A DNA stretch of 64,000 bases from Panonychus citri (GCF_014898815.1 NW_026515542.1:372001-436000); one strand, 5' to 3'. Shown: positions 32,988-47,471, numbered from the stretch's first letter. The notes: generated from the sequence alone by a model not told the origin. Numbers and translations: made by a program.

Positions 32988-34097
32988 TTAGTTTAATTGA
33001 AATTAAATTGTTGTTGAATATCTGATTTCACGAGTCGGTGTCGTTGTTAAATTAACTTGGTGAGATTTAAACTTTAACTGGTAACAATTAACTGATTATT
33101 GGATCACTTTAAATAGTGAAAGTTTCACTTTCTAATCATTTTCCTGAATCTCTTGTAATTATAATAATAAATAGTAACAATCAATTAATGATTAACTTCT
33201 AGATAATATGATTAACATTTTGTATTGTTATAATCATCAAATGTTATAACAATTAAAGGTGATAACGTCATGATAATTAATTGTAACACAGATGACAAAA
33301 TTGTTGCCTAAGTGATTTAGGTCAAGATGATCATCTTATTATTTTTGCCTGAAGCTTAATTTACCAGCTAATTGTTACAATCAATTGTTTAATTTACATG
33401 GTAACAATTTAATCACCAATCATCCCATTCAGATAAACAACCAAACAATTATCAACTCAATTACAGGAATGGTTTTGGTTGATTAAAATTCAATCAACTT
33501 CTTAATTGTTTAAAAATTTTGATCATCATGATGACAATTAAAGAGATACTAATTAATACAAATTAACTGCAAGAATTTAAATTGTTATTTATGAAATACA
33601 CTGAAAATGAACTGAAAATAGTTATCTTCTTAATTATCAGTTAATTGTTGTCAAGATACACAGATACACAATCAATGATTAAATCTTGATTGACAACATG
33701 AAAACAATTAAAATAAACAGTTAAATAAATGTTGATCATGTCAATTAAATCAAATTAGATAACAATTAAATAGCAAACAAGAACCAGAAACAAATGTGAA
33801 GAAATTTATTATTCAATCAAAACAACAATTAACTTGACAATTGCTCTAAAATTAACCCAATAATTAATCAATAGAATCCATGAAAAAGCATTTAATTAAA
33901 ATTAACCAGCGATTCTAATTTAATCCTCTCCTAATGATTAACCATCCCAATCAAAGTCAATTTTATTTTCTAATTAATCAAATTCTGTTTCTTCATTGAT
34001 TCTCATGAAATAATCATTACAATTAAGTTCAAAACAAACAATATGGCAATTAGATTGTTAATTGTTTCAATTATTTCATCGAAACTGATTAACCACC
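32988..34097. promoter_or_regulatory. Divergent intergenic region, lipocalin to CD36-like gene
   Basis: About 1.1 kb of AT-rich DNA between two genes transcribed away from each other, dense in AACAATTAA-type words. No TATA box assigned. Confidence 0.4.
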
Positions 34098-36306
34098 ATG
34101 GACTCAACTTCAGCCATTAAATTTGCCTCATTTTGTGCCACCCGAACCTACATATCACTTATATTATCCTTATCAATTAGTTCAGTGGCTTTAATTTTCA
34201 ATTTTCTGGTTGACGATTTTGTAATTAAATCAATTAAAGGTCAAATTAATTTAGCCAGCAATGAATCTGAATATTACAATGCTTGGCTTAAACCCGAAGC
34301 TGATATGAAATTAAATGCATATATTTTCAATGTAACCAATTCAGAATCATTTCTGTCTGATTGTGAACAATTAAAGCTAATTGAGATGGGCCCATATTCA
34401 TTTAAGTAAACAAATTACCAACCAATTGATCATCAGTAAATTTTCACTAATTGTTAACCTTTTTCCTCTCACCAAATTATCAGAATCAAAAGTGGACGTA
34501 AATTAGCCAATAGCTCACAATTAGAAGACAATCCAACATTAACTTACCTTGATTTTAAAAAGTACACCTTTGATTATGAATCATCAGCCAGCGATTTAAC
34601 TGACAATTTCACTACAATTGATATTCCAACACTGGTAAATTAAAAATTAATCATAATATTACCCAACAACAACAATTAATTCTTGCCCTTTTCTTTTCAA
34701 TAATTAAAGGTTATTAATGATTATTTGAGTAATATTATCGTTGGAGATGATATAACAATTGATGTAGTTAAGGCTTATTTATATCTATTGGATGATAAAG
34801 TATTCAAACCAATTACAGCTGAGCAAATGTTGTTCAAAGGTAAACGTGTTGACCTATTAGGGCAACTTGCACGCGCTTGGAGATTATATTATTCAGGTCG
34901 ACCTTTTCCTGAAGTAAAGGGGTTAAAGGATAATACCTTCGGGCTATTTAACACTTTCAATGTTAGTTACATGGGACCTTATCAGATCTATTCAAGTGGA
35001 CCCTTAATTGGTAATATAGTTTCTTGGAGAAATTCACAAGTTATGAACATTTGGTACGGCGATGAGTGTAATCATGTTAAAGGAACCGATGGAACTTTTT
35101 TCCCGCCTTTTGTAACGAGAGGTCAAGTTCTAACGGTTTTCGTTCCGCCTCTTTGCAGGTAAGAAAAGATCAAAATGATTGAAATCAATCGTCATTCCTT
35201 CATCATCATCATGTTTCTTAATCATTTCCTCTTTGTTTGTTTACCAAACTTTTCATTCAGGAAATTTATCTTTGTTTACGAAAAGGATGTTGATCTGCAG
35301 GGAATCAATTTGTATCGATTTAAACTTTCAAAAGATACTTTCAATTCTGGTAAAACTACACCAGAAAATCAATGTTATTGTAATGAGACATTTTTCAATC
35401 ATCAAAATAGTTCATCGGATGATTTTAATCCTGATTGTTCAGTTGATGGTGTACTTGATTTACATTCATGTATGCATGAAGCTCCAGTTTGGCTTTCACA
35501 GCCTCATTTTATCAATTCCCCTTTGAATGAGGCTCAGTTGCATATTGAAGGATTATCAGCTGATCCAGAGGCTCATGAATCATTCCTTGATATTGAACCG
35601 GTAACAAATTGTTAACCAATTGAACTGACAATTAACCAATACAATTGATCATTTTTTTTTTCTGTCCTTATCCTAGTATTTGGGAGTACCATTAAGAGGT
35701 CGTGTAAGATTTCAGATCAATGTTCAACTACGAAAGCAAACATTTTTCACGTAAGTTTTCAATTTGAAATTAGATTCAAATTGGTAAATTATTAATCATT
35801 ATTCCAATTTTCTAGTGGTAAAGATGAGATTAAATGTGCTCGTTTATTACCTTTAGCTTGGTTTGAATATTCTGGTACTGTTAAAGATGAAGATGTTGAA
35901 CTGGTCATTCAAAGTGTTGTCAATACGATTTCAAGGGTTGACCAATCAAAGCCAATCTATGCTCTAATTGCTTTTGCTTTTACCGTTATATCTTTAACAT
36001 TGGGATTTGCTAAATATAAACAGGTAATTATAAAATGAGAGAAAATTATAAACATAGAGATCATTATCCATTATTAATGTTGATTATTATCACCATCAAA
36101 CTAATTATCAGAACTACATTTCAACACTTTATCATCAGATGATTTCATCTCATCCAATAAATAAAGTTAATAATAATAAGGATAAACCAGAGATTATATC
36201 ATTGGATTCAACAATTAAACAGCAAACAAGTAAAAAACATCATCATAAACCATCAATCTCAAAGGATAATCAACATTTAACTGCAAAGAAAATGATTAAA
36301 AAATGA
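34098..36306 (+). CDS. CD36/SCARB-family scavenger receptor
   Basis: Two-pass membrane receptor for lipids or lipoproteins. Seven exons (34098-34405, 34484-34634, 34710-35158, 35261-35600, 35677-35750, 35816-36023, 36112-36306) sum to 1725 bp, a 574-residue protein. N-terminal transmembrane helix (YISLILSLSISSVALIFNFL), large ectodomain with family blocks EMGPYSFK, GLFNTFNVSYMGPYQIYSSG, WYGDECNHVKGTDGTFFPP, GINLYRF and EPYLGVPLRGRVRFQINVQL, a Cys set typical of CD36, several N-glycosylation sequons, and a C-terminal helix (PIYALIAFAFTVISLTLGFA). The cytosolic tail is long, basic and His-rich (KKHHHKP) and ends KKMIKK. Paralogy group (SR-BI, CD36, LIMP-2, croquemort type) cannot be fixed by eye. 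Confidence 0.95.
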
Positions 36307-38351
36307 TCATCTAGAAAATCGACCAAAGAATCCAATAGATGGCGACTTTGTATCTTCGTCAATTCGTATTGTACAAAAAAGTTTTCAATTGTTGGCTACA
36401 AGATTAATTATATTACCAAGAATTAATTACTATACTTAAGGAAATAAGAATTCAATGTAAACGAGAGACAAAGGTGAACAATTAATTTCCTTCAAATAAT
36501 AATGAAATAATAAAAGGGAATTAGATTTTCTTTTTTCTCAACCAAAAAGATTATGTGAATAGAGAGAAAGTTTGAAAATTTGAATGAAGTTTGGGCGAGA
36601 AAATTAAATATTTAAATGGTGGAAATGAATTAATTGTTGGCATGGAGAGAGAATAAAAAAAAAGTGACAAAACTCTGGAGTGAGAAAACTATGACACTAA
36701 ATCGTAATCATAATCATTGAGGAACCTGATATTATCTGTGGTGGTTGGAAAACCAGTAATTACTTTAATTAGATGTATATGTTTCCTCTTGCATGATCAA
36801 CAGTATCAAACGAAAATGCCATTTCCTCCTCTTCCCTTTTTTCCAACAATTTGAATATAATTGAAGAAAAAGAATAATATTTTTCCATTCATATATCTAA
36901 ACTATATACATCTAATTAAATGTTCATTAAAGTAATTACTGGTTTCCCTTTAACCACAGCTATCAGGTTTCAGAATGATAATGATGATGACGATGATGAT
37001 GATGATGATGTTTGGTAATGATTATGATTATGGTGTTGAAACAATTAATCCAACGACGAAACCAAAAATTAAGATCAAGACAAAACCACCAGAGAGAGAG
37101 AGAGAGAGAGAGCTACAATATAAAAGAAAGAGGGAAAACAATTAACTTAATTATCAAAAACAGTGGTGGTGGTAATGGTTGTGGTGATAATAAGAAATAA
37201 TTACAATTTACAAATTGATTTAACCTTGTTCATGGGAAGTTACAGTGTAATAGATGAGAGTAAAATATTTGATTAAGTTGTTGGTCGACGAAACAAATCA
37301 ACAACAATTAAATCAAATATTTGCCAACTTGGTATCATTTGGAATCAGGCTGGGGGAGAATGAGAATCACAATTAAGTCAATATTTAGATTAAATTGAAC
37401 CATTTTATCAGAATTTGTTGATCTTTCGTATTAACAAATCATTTAAGTCGGTCCATCATCTTCAACCATTATCACGTTAATCCAAATAAACATCTAAACA
37501 AGAGAGATATAGAAAGAGAAATTAAAAAACAAATAGATCAGATTCTCAACAATTAACAGAATCAAAATTTACCAAATTTCACCCTGAAAAACCAAAACAC
37601 TTCTCAACGTGTTAAGAGCAATAAGATCAAGATATTCCTTCATTTGGATTAACACCTCAGCCTGAAGGTGATGATTATTTTTTGCAATTTAAGCAAAAAA
37701 AAAATTCTCAATTCATGTTCAATGGAAATCACCTTGTCAACAATTTATCCACGTGGTTTTTTCCCCAATTAAACAATCAGTTTCCAATCACCATTCAATT
37801 TTTGATTGGAAATAGACTTTGGTTTGTTACCATGTGATCCATTCATATGCTTGGTAATAAAGTTTTTTTTTTCATTCGATGATTGAATTACCTTGAGAGG
37901 CACTCGGATCGGTGTAATAATCATCTCTCCCTCTCTCTCTCTCTCTCTCTCTCCATCATCATAATAATTTGTTTTATTCCATCAAACCAGCCAGTCGAGA
38001 CTTGATAATGTTTTCATTCACAAATGATTAGTTAATTGTGTGAGCTGCAAGTAAATAGAGAGAGAGAATGGAAATGAGGGAGAGATGAGAAGATAGTAAA
38101 AAAAAACAACAGAGAGAAGAAAAAAACAGAGAAAGATAAAGAAATAGCCAAAAGGTTTATTTCTCTACCAATCAGCAGTTTCCATCGCCATCTTGTTTTG
38201 CTAATCACTTTTTAAAGTAGTTTCTGATCTGTATCCTTGTGTTTTTTTTACATCGACTTTACTTTAAACTTACCAGTTTGTGTATCGCTATCATAGTGTT
38301 CACTTTACATGATAAAATCATAACAATTAACACAACGTGAGAGAGATAAAC
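36307..38351. other. Intergenic 2 kb between CD36-like gene and HPRT
   Basis: No gene seen. Contains (GAT)n near 36975-37010, GA tract near 37090-37110 and (CT)n at 37929-37954. The last few hundred bases presumably hold the HPRT promoter and 5' UTR. Confidence 0.5.
37929..37954. repeat. (CT)n microsatellite
   Basis: CT dinucleotide run upstream of HPRT. Confidence 0.85.
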
Positions 38352-39128
38352 ATGTCCAGTATCGTTGCTTCAAATTGTCCCATGATTGTGATTCCTGATG
38401 ATTTTCCAGGTTATCCAATTGAACTTTTCTGCGTTTCAAATAGTATCAAGGAAGATTTGGAAAGTGTCTTAATACCTGGAGGAATGATTCATGATCGTAT
38501 TGAAATGTTGGCCTGTAACATTGCCGCTGATCATAAATATGAACCTTTCACAGTTCTTTGTGTTCTTAAAGGTGGTTATCAATTTTTCGGTGAATTATTG
38601 GACAAATTAAGACAATTATATAGATTCACATCGTTCGCTGAAACCATCAAACCATCACCATTTTCTTCAGCCAATGATTCCTTGTCAAATGGATCATCAT
38701 CATCATCATCTTCTTCATCAACTGTTCATCAACACGCTGGAAATTTTGCTCAAAGAATTGACATTGAATTCATCCGACTTAAAAGTTATGTTAACGATAA
38801 TACAACCGGAGCGGTAACCACAATAGGCCTTGAGACACTTCGTTCATTAAAAGGTAAACGGGTTCTGGTGGTTGAAGATATTATCGACACTGGTTTATCA
38901 ATGCATCATCTTGTTCAACTATTAAAGGAATCGGAAGTAGCTGAATTCAGGATCGCCTCACTTTTTGTCAAACGTAATCCAGTTAATACATTTATCCCCG
39001 ATTATGCTGGTTTTGAGTTGCCCAATAAGTTTGTCGTTGGATTTAATCTTGATTACAATGAATATTTTCGAGATCTTAACCATGTTTGTGTAATCAGCGA
39101 AAAGGGTAAACTTAAGTATGCCTCCTAG
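38352..39128 (+). CDS. HPRT1: Hypoxanthine-guanine phosphoribosyltransferase (single exon)
   Basis: Purine salvage enzyme: hypoxanthine or guanine plus PRPP to IMP or GMP. Start is the ATG at 38352; the preceding in-frame codons start with GTG and are not conserved. 258 residues against 218 in human. Motifs: VLCVLKGGYQFF, catalytic-loop Ser145-Tyr146 in FIRLKSYVND, the PRPP-binding signature VLVVEDIIDTG (residues 171-181), KFVVGFNLDYNEYFRDLNHV near the end. The extra length is a Ser-rich insertion (about residues 92-133) just before the flexible catalytic loop, coded by TCA repeats. No intron interrupts the frame, unusual for animal HPRT, so a retrogene origin should be considered. AATAAA-like signals follow near 39198. 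Confidence 0.96.
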   Translation: MSSIVASNCPMIVIPDDFPGYPIELFCVSNSIKEDLESVLIPGGMIHDRIEMLACNIAADHKYEPFTVLCVLKGGYQFFGELLDKLRQLYRFTSFAETIKPSPFSSANDSLSNGSSSSSSSSSTVHQHAGNFAQRIDIEFIRLKSYVNDNTTGAVTTIGLETLRSLKGKRVLVVEDIIDTGLSMHHLVQLLKESEVAEFRIASLFVKRNPVNTFIPDYAGFELPNKFVVGFNLDYNEYFRDLNHVCVISEKGKLKYAS

Positions 39129-42100
39129 ACGATAAAATATCAAAAAAAGAATATAACAATTAACAAAATATATATATATATATTGATATATAGAAGAAAA
39201 TAAAAAATAAAAATGATAATAGATTGTAACTTGTCCAATATCAATTGCGCACTCAACATATAACATATTATAATAATACATTTGTGTAGCGTGATACTAA
39301 TCAATTGTAACACAATATAAACCACAACAATTATCATCATTATACTAACCATCAAAAGAGGAGGAGGGATACATATGTATAAACACAATGGAGATGAAGA
39401 AAAAAAAAATCAACACCAACCGATAAAAGGACAATAACAATCAAGAAAAAAAAATACAAAATGAATATCAAATAACCAAAACTTGTAGTTGTTGTTGTTG
39501 TTGTTGTCAAGCCTTTTGTCCAACATGAGCTAACCATAAATACACATTGTTGACCCATCAAGAAGATGATAACACCAAGGAAGCTGTTGATTGGGGATAA
39601 TTAACATCAAACTAATCAACACAAATTACAGGCCAATCCTTTAAATCAACGAGAGAGAGAGAGAAAAACAAGAAATTAACAAAAATCAGAGATTAATAAT
39701 TGCAAACAATCAGCTGAAAGCCTCACCTTTCAATGGGATTTTCCTTTAGTAGGAAAATGAAAATCTCCAACTAGAGAAGATAATTAATTAACTAATTAAA
39801 ACTGCAAACTCACCTTCCTCATGTAAAGGGAACAATTAATGTGATGATGTTTCTATTGTTTAATGTTTGTAAAAAAAAAAGAAACAAAAAAATCAAATTA
39901 AAAATCAACTAATCAATTAATCAATGAGAGTAAACAAAAAATAACAAAAGTGAATTTGATCAACATGAGCGACCTCTGTTATCTAATCATTTAATAGACG
40001 AAACTTTTTCCCTTAAACAATTAATCAACAATTAACCATTGAGAAAAAGTAATTAATCAGTTGAATTAATATACGAGGAGAAAATTGTTAATTGTGATTA
40101 AGTAATGATTGAAAATTGTTTTTACAATTAAAGACAATAATCTGTTGAAAATGTTTCAAATGATCAGAGAAAAGTGATCATTTAAATGATCATATTTATC
40201 AACTGAAATGTTTATCATTTGATTAAATCTAATTGTTAGAATAGTTAAATCGTGATATAATTTTTCAAGTGAATTAAAATTAACTAAATTGTTGTATAAT
40301 AAAGTATAAAATAGTTATTGCGAAAAAAGAAAACAATCAAAAAGGAAACAATTTAATTTGTTGTTGGTAATTTTGTTCATCAAATTTAATATTAATTTTT
40401 TGGCCTTTTCTTCAATCAAATTTCGTGTAAATTTCACATCATGTTTGATTGTTATCTCTCATCACTTTGAGGACTTTAAACAACAATCAAGTAAACGATT
40501 AATCAAGAAAAAAAAAGCAACAATTTAAAGCCAACAATCAAAGTAAACAGCATTTACAACGGAAGCAGAATACATTTAATTTAATGATCTTACCAACAAC
40601 AATTGAGTCTTTATTATTATTACTATTAAAATCCGCTAATCATAATGTTTCCCCTTAATCATTACAACTATTACAATCGTTACCTTAATTGTTTAGAATT
40701 AAAGTTTTTACCGAACAACGAGAAAAAAAAACATTAAAAGGTTGGACTAATCATGATTATGGGCGTTCTACAATTTAGATCACAATTAAGCTTTTGAATA
40801 TTAAATTATCATCATAATCATCATTAAATTAACATGATCTTTTATTAACTTTTCAATTGTTACCATTAAATTGTTGGAAAATAGTATAGTTTTCTTACAT
40901 TCATATGAATACTATGATCATTTAATTGTGATTAACATCATCATCCTCTTAATTGTGAATAAGGATTCGGTTTTGTGATTAAAGTTTAATTTTCTCATGT
41001 TTCTTAAAGTTAATCATTTCTTTCATTTGATTGTAATAATAATTTCAATTAATATTTCAAGGTTATCAACTGATTCTAGCTAATTGTTAGTAAATTGTCA
41101 CAATCAATGAGCTTATTGTTGTGTTTGCTGTTTTTTAATTGTCATCTGATTGTTAATCAATTCTTAATGATAAGATTTTCTTGTTGATTAGTTTCATTAT
41201 TTTTCAATATATGCTAATTATGTTTTAATTGTTGTAATCATCTAAAATTCAGATGATCAGTTTAAGTTTTAATTGAGTTAATTTTGATCACAATTTACTT
41301 TAAAAACCATAATAATCATGATTAGCTTTACTATTGATTTAGATTGTAAATGGAAAGTTAAATTTGATTAAATAAAACGACTCACATCTTGTTAATCAAT
41401 TAACTTTGTCCATAATTAAGTAACGAATCATGATTTTTTTTAATTGTTCATAACTAATGGTGATTAATTAATCGTTAATGGTAACAATTAACTAATGAAA
41501 AAAAGAGGCCAACAAGAAAATCATATTAATAACCAAAGTAATTAAGCTTTTCAAGTTTGATTTAAAGTAAATCTCTATGTGTTAATAATAATATTAGCTA
41601 ATCATCAACACAATCAAAGTTAATTCTTAATCATTATCATTAATAGTTAAAAGAAAAATGTTATTCTTTTGATTAGTTTGATTAGTTGATTGGGAATGAA
41701 ATTATTTTATCAGATTACATTGAAAGATAATAACATCAAAGTGATAACAGCAAACTAATGGATTGTTGAAAAATTGTTCATCACAATCAACTTAATCAAC
41801 GGTCATCATCATGATAACCAATATGTGTATAAACTGACCATCATCATCATCATCATCATCCAGCATCTTAATCATCTTGATCTTGATCTCATTCTGAGCC
41901 GACGATGATGATGAGATTATCCTTTTATTGGTTAGTTGAAAAATTGAGTTTAAGTAATAAGCTAATCATAAGTAACTTTCATCTTGGTGATCAGTCAATT
42001 GATTCATATTAACTTTAAAGATGATGATGATGATGATGGACGTGGGATTGATGATTGATGAAGACTTGAAGACAATATATGATAGAGGGAGAGAGAGAGA

Positions 42101-44391
42101 GGAAAAGTGGGAGAGTGGGAGGGTGATGATGAAGTGGAAACATAGAGTAACTGAAAAATTGGTTTCGATTAAATCACCAACATGATCAAGGCGAAATGTT
42201 ATTAGATTATAATTGTTGATTGTTGATCAACATCAATTGTTATTATCTAATCATAATATTTATGTATAAACATTTTGATTAGAAGATGAAGAAAATATTT
42301 TCTTTTCATACAACAACAACAACAACAACATATCAAATCTTGACTCTGATAGTACAAGAAAATAAAGACTAACTAATCTACTCATCTACTCATCCACTCA
42401 TCTGCTCATCCTCATCCTCATCTTTATCTCCATCATCATGGTTACCATGACAACTCATGTTCATCTCTCCTCCTTATCAATTCACTATCTGTATGAGGTC
42501 GTTAAGCTTAAAATCTATCAAATTGGTTCCACAAATGAATTCAATGGATGAGAAGATATTTCAATAAAAAAGAAAAGAAAACTTCATCATGGATAAAGAT
42601 CATTATATGAATATGAAAATAACAATAATAGTGATAAAAAAAGGATGCGGATCAACATCATTGGTAAAGATGATCAGTAACTATGGTATCTTAAGTATTA
42701 TTATCATATGAGAAAATCTATAAAATAATAATTATCCGTTAATTTTAAATCTAATGATTACATGACCAATGGTCAATAAATATAAAGATGAATTCACTTG
42801 GTGATCAGTTAATTATGATGTTACAAAGTATATTAAGCAATTAAAGTGATGGATTATTTGGTATTTTCATTATTATTATTGATCTTAATTTCAATTCTTG
42901 TAATTGTAACTGTTTTCAAAGTTAATTCAAACCTTTTTCTTGATGATTGTTGTTGATGTTATAACAATAATAACAAAATAACAATGAAGGTGAAGACAAA
43001 TAATAAAAGAATAGGAAATCGTAGCAAAGTTAAGCTTTTGATGGATTAAGTTGAAGTAGAAAATAAAAAAAATTATTGATCATATTGAATGATGAAGATA
43101 AAAATGATGATGATGATGATGAAGATACAATAGTAAAGGTAAAATAGTAAGATTGAAGATGAGGATGAAAAACGTGATAGATCAATCCATCAATCGTCAC
43201 CTTTTGAGATGATGAACTTTCATCATCTAATTTTTTTTCTTCATCTTTTCCTATGAGAATCATTAATGATGAAGATGATGATGATGATGAGGTGGTGGTG
43301 GTGGAAGATGTTAAGGAGTGAGTATTATATGGAGTGGGAGGTGGAGGAGGAGGTAAAAAGATACAAAGTGATCAAGTTAATTGTGATTGAACTTGTTTAG
43401 TTGATTGTTACAAGGTTAACTCCCTTGAAAGTTATTCCATAGATTTAACTTTATTATCACAATCAATTGATTGTGTTGATATTAAATTTGATCTGGAAAA
43501 ATAATGAATTTCAAGTGAACAATTAACAATGAAAAAAAAAATTACAATTTACTCATTTGTACACGTTTGTAATCAATGAAACTAACATTTCATTCATTGA
43601 TTTTTCATTCATATTGATTTTTTCCCTCATTCAATGACAACAATAAACAAAATTTTGTATTAATAATCAAGTTATATGTGAATAACAATTAAATTAATCA
43701 ATCATAATCTGATTGTTATTTACCTGGAATCAGAATTGTATTAATACAATATTAATACAATTTACTAATTTTTGGGTAAACATTTTTTTCACCTCATCTT
43801 TTTCAACCAGCAATACCATCAGTTTAAAAAGTAATTGATTGTTGATTATTAATCATAATTCATGATAATTTTTTTGTATAACTTAATTAACTATAAACTT
43901 GTAAGTGTAACAATTGTAATGATCAAAAGTTTATACATTAATACATTAATGGTAAACATTGATTTGTATCATTTTATCATATTACCAATCAATTAATTGT
44001 CAGATAGATTGATTTGAAAAGAAACATTTAATTTTTAACTGATAAATTGAAGACAATCAAAGATGAAAATGATTTTAATTACTATTAAATATTGTTGATT
44101 GTATTGAAATGTCAGTCAAAATGTTGATAAAATTACATCAATTTTGAATAAGATAAACATGAAAATGAAGGTCAGGTTAATGATGATGATACAAGGAATC
44201 AATTGATTAATTCAAATGATTTGATAGGTATATATACATATAGGAATATATGATGATGAAGATGAAGATGAAGATGATGAAGTAATTGAAGATTGTTATT
44301 ATTTGCTTGTTTGCATGCAAACTGTAATCAAGAAATAAGGTAATAAGTGCTAACAACAAGTTTGCAAATGCTTAGAGTGTTAAATATGTGA

Positions 44392-44394
<3 letters not shown>

Positions 44395-44426
<32 letters not shown>
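44395..44426. repeat. (AG)n microsatellite
   Basis: Sixteen AG units. A (TC)n run of opposite sense lies 430 bp further right. Confidence 0.95.
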
Positions 44427-44431
<5 letters not shown>

Positions 44432-44852
44432 AGATTGAGATTTCCCGCCTGAGGGAAGATAAGTTATCATCGTTGATCATCATCATCGTCTTCATCCTGA
44501 TTGCATGGCAAAAGGTGTGAAAAAAAGGGCTTAATTGGAAAAAAATTGGAACCAAAGTTTTCACACCAACCTGGAATTAGAACCCGAACTCAACCTCACA
44601 GACAGAAATATATTATATTCATGTATCATTTTATCATCTTCATCTTTATCTTCATGATGACTGGCCGCAATAAGAAAAACAATTTTCTCCTAAGGTATAA
44701 TGATGATGATATTTGTAAGAAACTTGTAATAACCTATGGAAGATAAAATAACTAAGTGTCTCTTTCATACGCTCTTTTCACTCGTATTCATATGTATTAT
44801 GTTAAAAACTATATTTCATTTCCAAGGCGTTAAGATAAATTAGCTTTTCGAA

Positions 44853-44854
<2 letters not shown>

Positions 44855-44916
<62 letters not shown>
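44855..44916. repeat. (TC)n microsatellite, longest in the window
   Basis: About 31 perfect TC units, 62 bp. Confidence 0.97.
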
Positions 44917-44919
<3 letters not shown>

Positions 44920-47467
44920 CAATGAGGGAATCACATCTTGATGGATTAGCACTGTAGCACCTTTCTAACACTCTCTTCTTTCGCCATCTTCATCTGTGGT
45001 TATCAATTCGCTCCCCATGATACCTACATGGTAGTTGTTATTAGCATTATCATCATTATCATTATCATCAAAGAAAGAAAGAGAAAAAAGATCATCTCTC
45101 TCTCTCTCTTCATCTTAATCATCGTCTCACTTTTTTTCCTTTTTACTTAGTACATTTAATTTACCTTTTTCAATGGATGATTCAACTCTCCATCTCTGGT
45201 GACCATGAACAAACCTCTAATCCTGATTAATTTACTTGATACTCAATCAAAAATCTTAACATTATTTCATCTTATTACTTTACATTTACCTTTTTTTATC
45301 ATCTTGTTTCAAAAAAAATTCATTGATTTACTCAAGCACACACACACACATACACACAAATACACTCACAGTTACAGCACATTAGCACACAGTCAAAAAA
45401 AAGTTAACTTAATACACAATGATTAGTTTACCTTTCTATTAATTTTGATTAGAGCAACGATTTCAAATCTAATTCAATTGTAAAACTTTTTAATGGGATC
45501 GTGTGTACATATAGATATTAATAACTACGAGCTGGACACACACAATAATATAAAATATTGACCTGGACCTTGCACTTTGTAGCAGTAAAGTAACAATAAT
45601 AATGAGCAACTCGCCCAGGGTCAAAATCAGGGGAAATTGAATCACTTTTGTATTCAATTATTAAGATTTGTCTGTTAATTCAAATGATTAAGGATTGATC
45701 ACATTCTCTCTCTCCCAAACAATTAATAATTCATTTAAGTGAATCAACATTTAATTTTCTCACTAGGATTAACATTCTGTTGAAAAAGTTAAACATTTAA
45801 TTGATTTAAATTCAGTAATCAAGAATCATCATCATCATCATCAAACAACAACAAACCCCAACCCAAAGTAATCAATTGATGGTTAATGAGAGCAGAGCAA
45901 ATTAATTTTGATTAGTCTGATGGTGATAATGATTATACTTAAAGAGGATTTAATTCTTGATCATCATGATTAACATCATTAAGATAATCATCATTAACTT
46001 GATTCCTCTTCACACATAATTATCATCATCATCATCACTGATTATCATCATTTAGAAGTTTTTTTTTTCTTTACAAAAGTTTTTTTTGTTGTAGTTTTAG
46101 GATTAAGAAAATCTCATTGATTATCAAACTATTATCAACAATTTAAGATTCTAATTCAAAATGATTATCACCTTTAACTTAATTGTTATCATGTTAATAC
46201 AGTTAATTGTGTTTAATACCAATTTTAATCTGTAACAATCAAATTTATACAAGGTTTTAGCCTTTAGTTAATTGTAAATGTTTGACAAGTAGTTTACAAT
46301 TGTTGATTGTTAATGTTTTTTTATACTAATTTAATTGTTATCCTATTATTATCATATATAAACTGATAACCATAATTAAATCATGATAATGATAATCATT
46401 ATCATTATAAATCATGATTTGTTTGATGATTAGTTTAGTTTTTTTGTTGTTAATATCAAATTGATTAACCTAAAACTATTAACCAGTTTTTGTTGCTGTT
46501 GTTGTATTCATTTCTTGTTAATTGTTATCATTATTAATGAAACAATTAGGTAATAACAATAATGAAAATTGTTTTCTTCTTACTTTCTAATTGTTAACTG
46601 CATCATGATGTTAATTGTTATTAAATTACAATCAACAACAATCAACAGTAGCCGTGTCTATGTGTATTGGCAACCTAAATATTTAATAATAACGATACAA
46701 TCAACTCATGATTACAGGTTATCATTTATTAACATGATTAACATCAACCCAGTTGATTTGTTAATCAATAACTGGTTTTCTTGATCATGTTGATTATTAA
46801 TAATATTGATTGTTGATTGAACACACTTTGAGTGTTAATTACAAGGTATCGGCAACTGAATCTTAACAATTAACTAACAGCAATCAGCAACAAGCTAACA
46901 CATTAACAATTTATTACTTTGATCAGTTGAATTAAAAAAAAATTGTTTATAATTGATTGTTTTCAAAGTGTTATGATTACAATTAAGATTGACAAGTTGA
47001 ATACACTTAACCAGTAGTAGTTGTAGTAGTAGTTAATTAAGTTAATTGTTGATTAATAAAGTTCAATTAACTCAAATAAAACTCAACATGCAGACAAACA
47101 CACACACACACACAATTAAAGGCAAAAAATTAAATCAATCAACTAATAAGATGAAACAAAAACCACGTTAAGTTAATTAATCAGTTTGGACAATTAATCA
47201 TTTGCCGATATTTGTTTAAATTGATCAAACAATCAAAAGTCTAATTGCTACAATATTCATGATGAGAAATCAGCTAATCCCACCAGAGATGATTAATTTA
47301 ACCATTAGAACTTGTTAATTGTTCAAAGGATCATTTAGACTCTCATGGTAAAGGATAAGAAAATGAACTTTTATTTTTCATGGAAAAATATTGAATCTTT
47401 TTCATCATCTTCTAACAATATTTAATCACCATAGAGAAAATCAATGGAATTATAATTAGAATTAGAT

Positions 47468-47471
<4 letters not shown>

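Noticed and set aside
38337..38351. Upstream start for HPRT
   Set aside because: The frame opens on GTG; the ATG at 38352 gives the conserved N-terminus.
44540..44620. tRNA-like stretch (GAACCCGAACTC)
   Set aside because: The reverse strand has a T-arm-like GGTTC but no acceptor, D or anticodon arm could be laid out.
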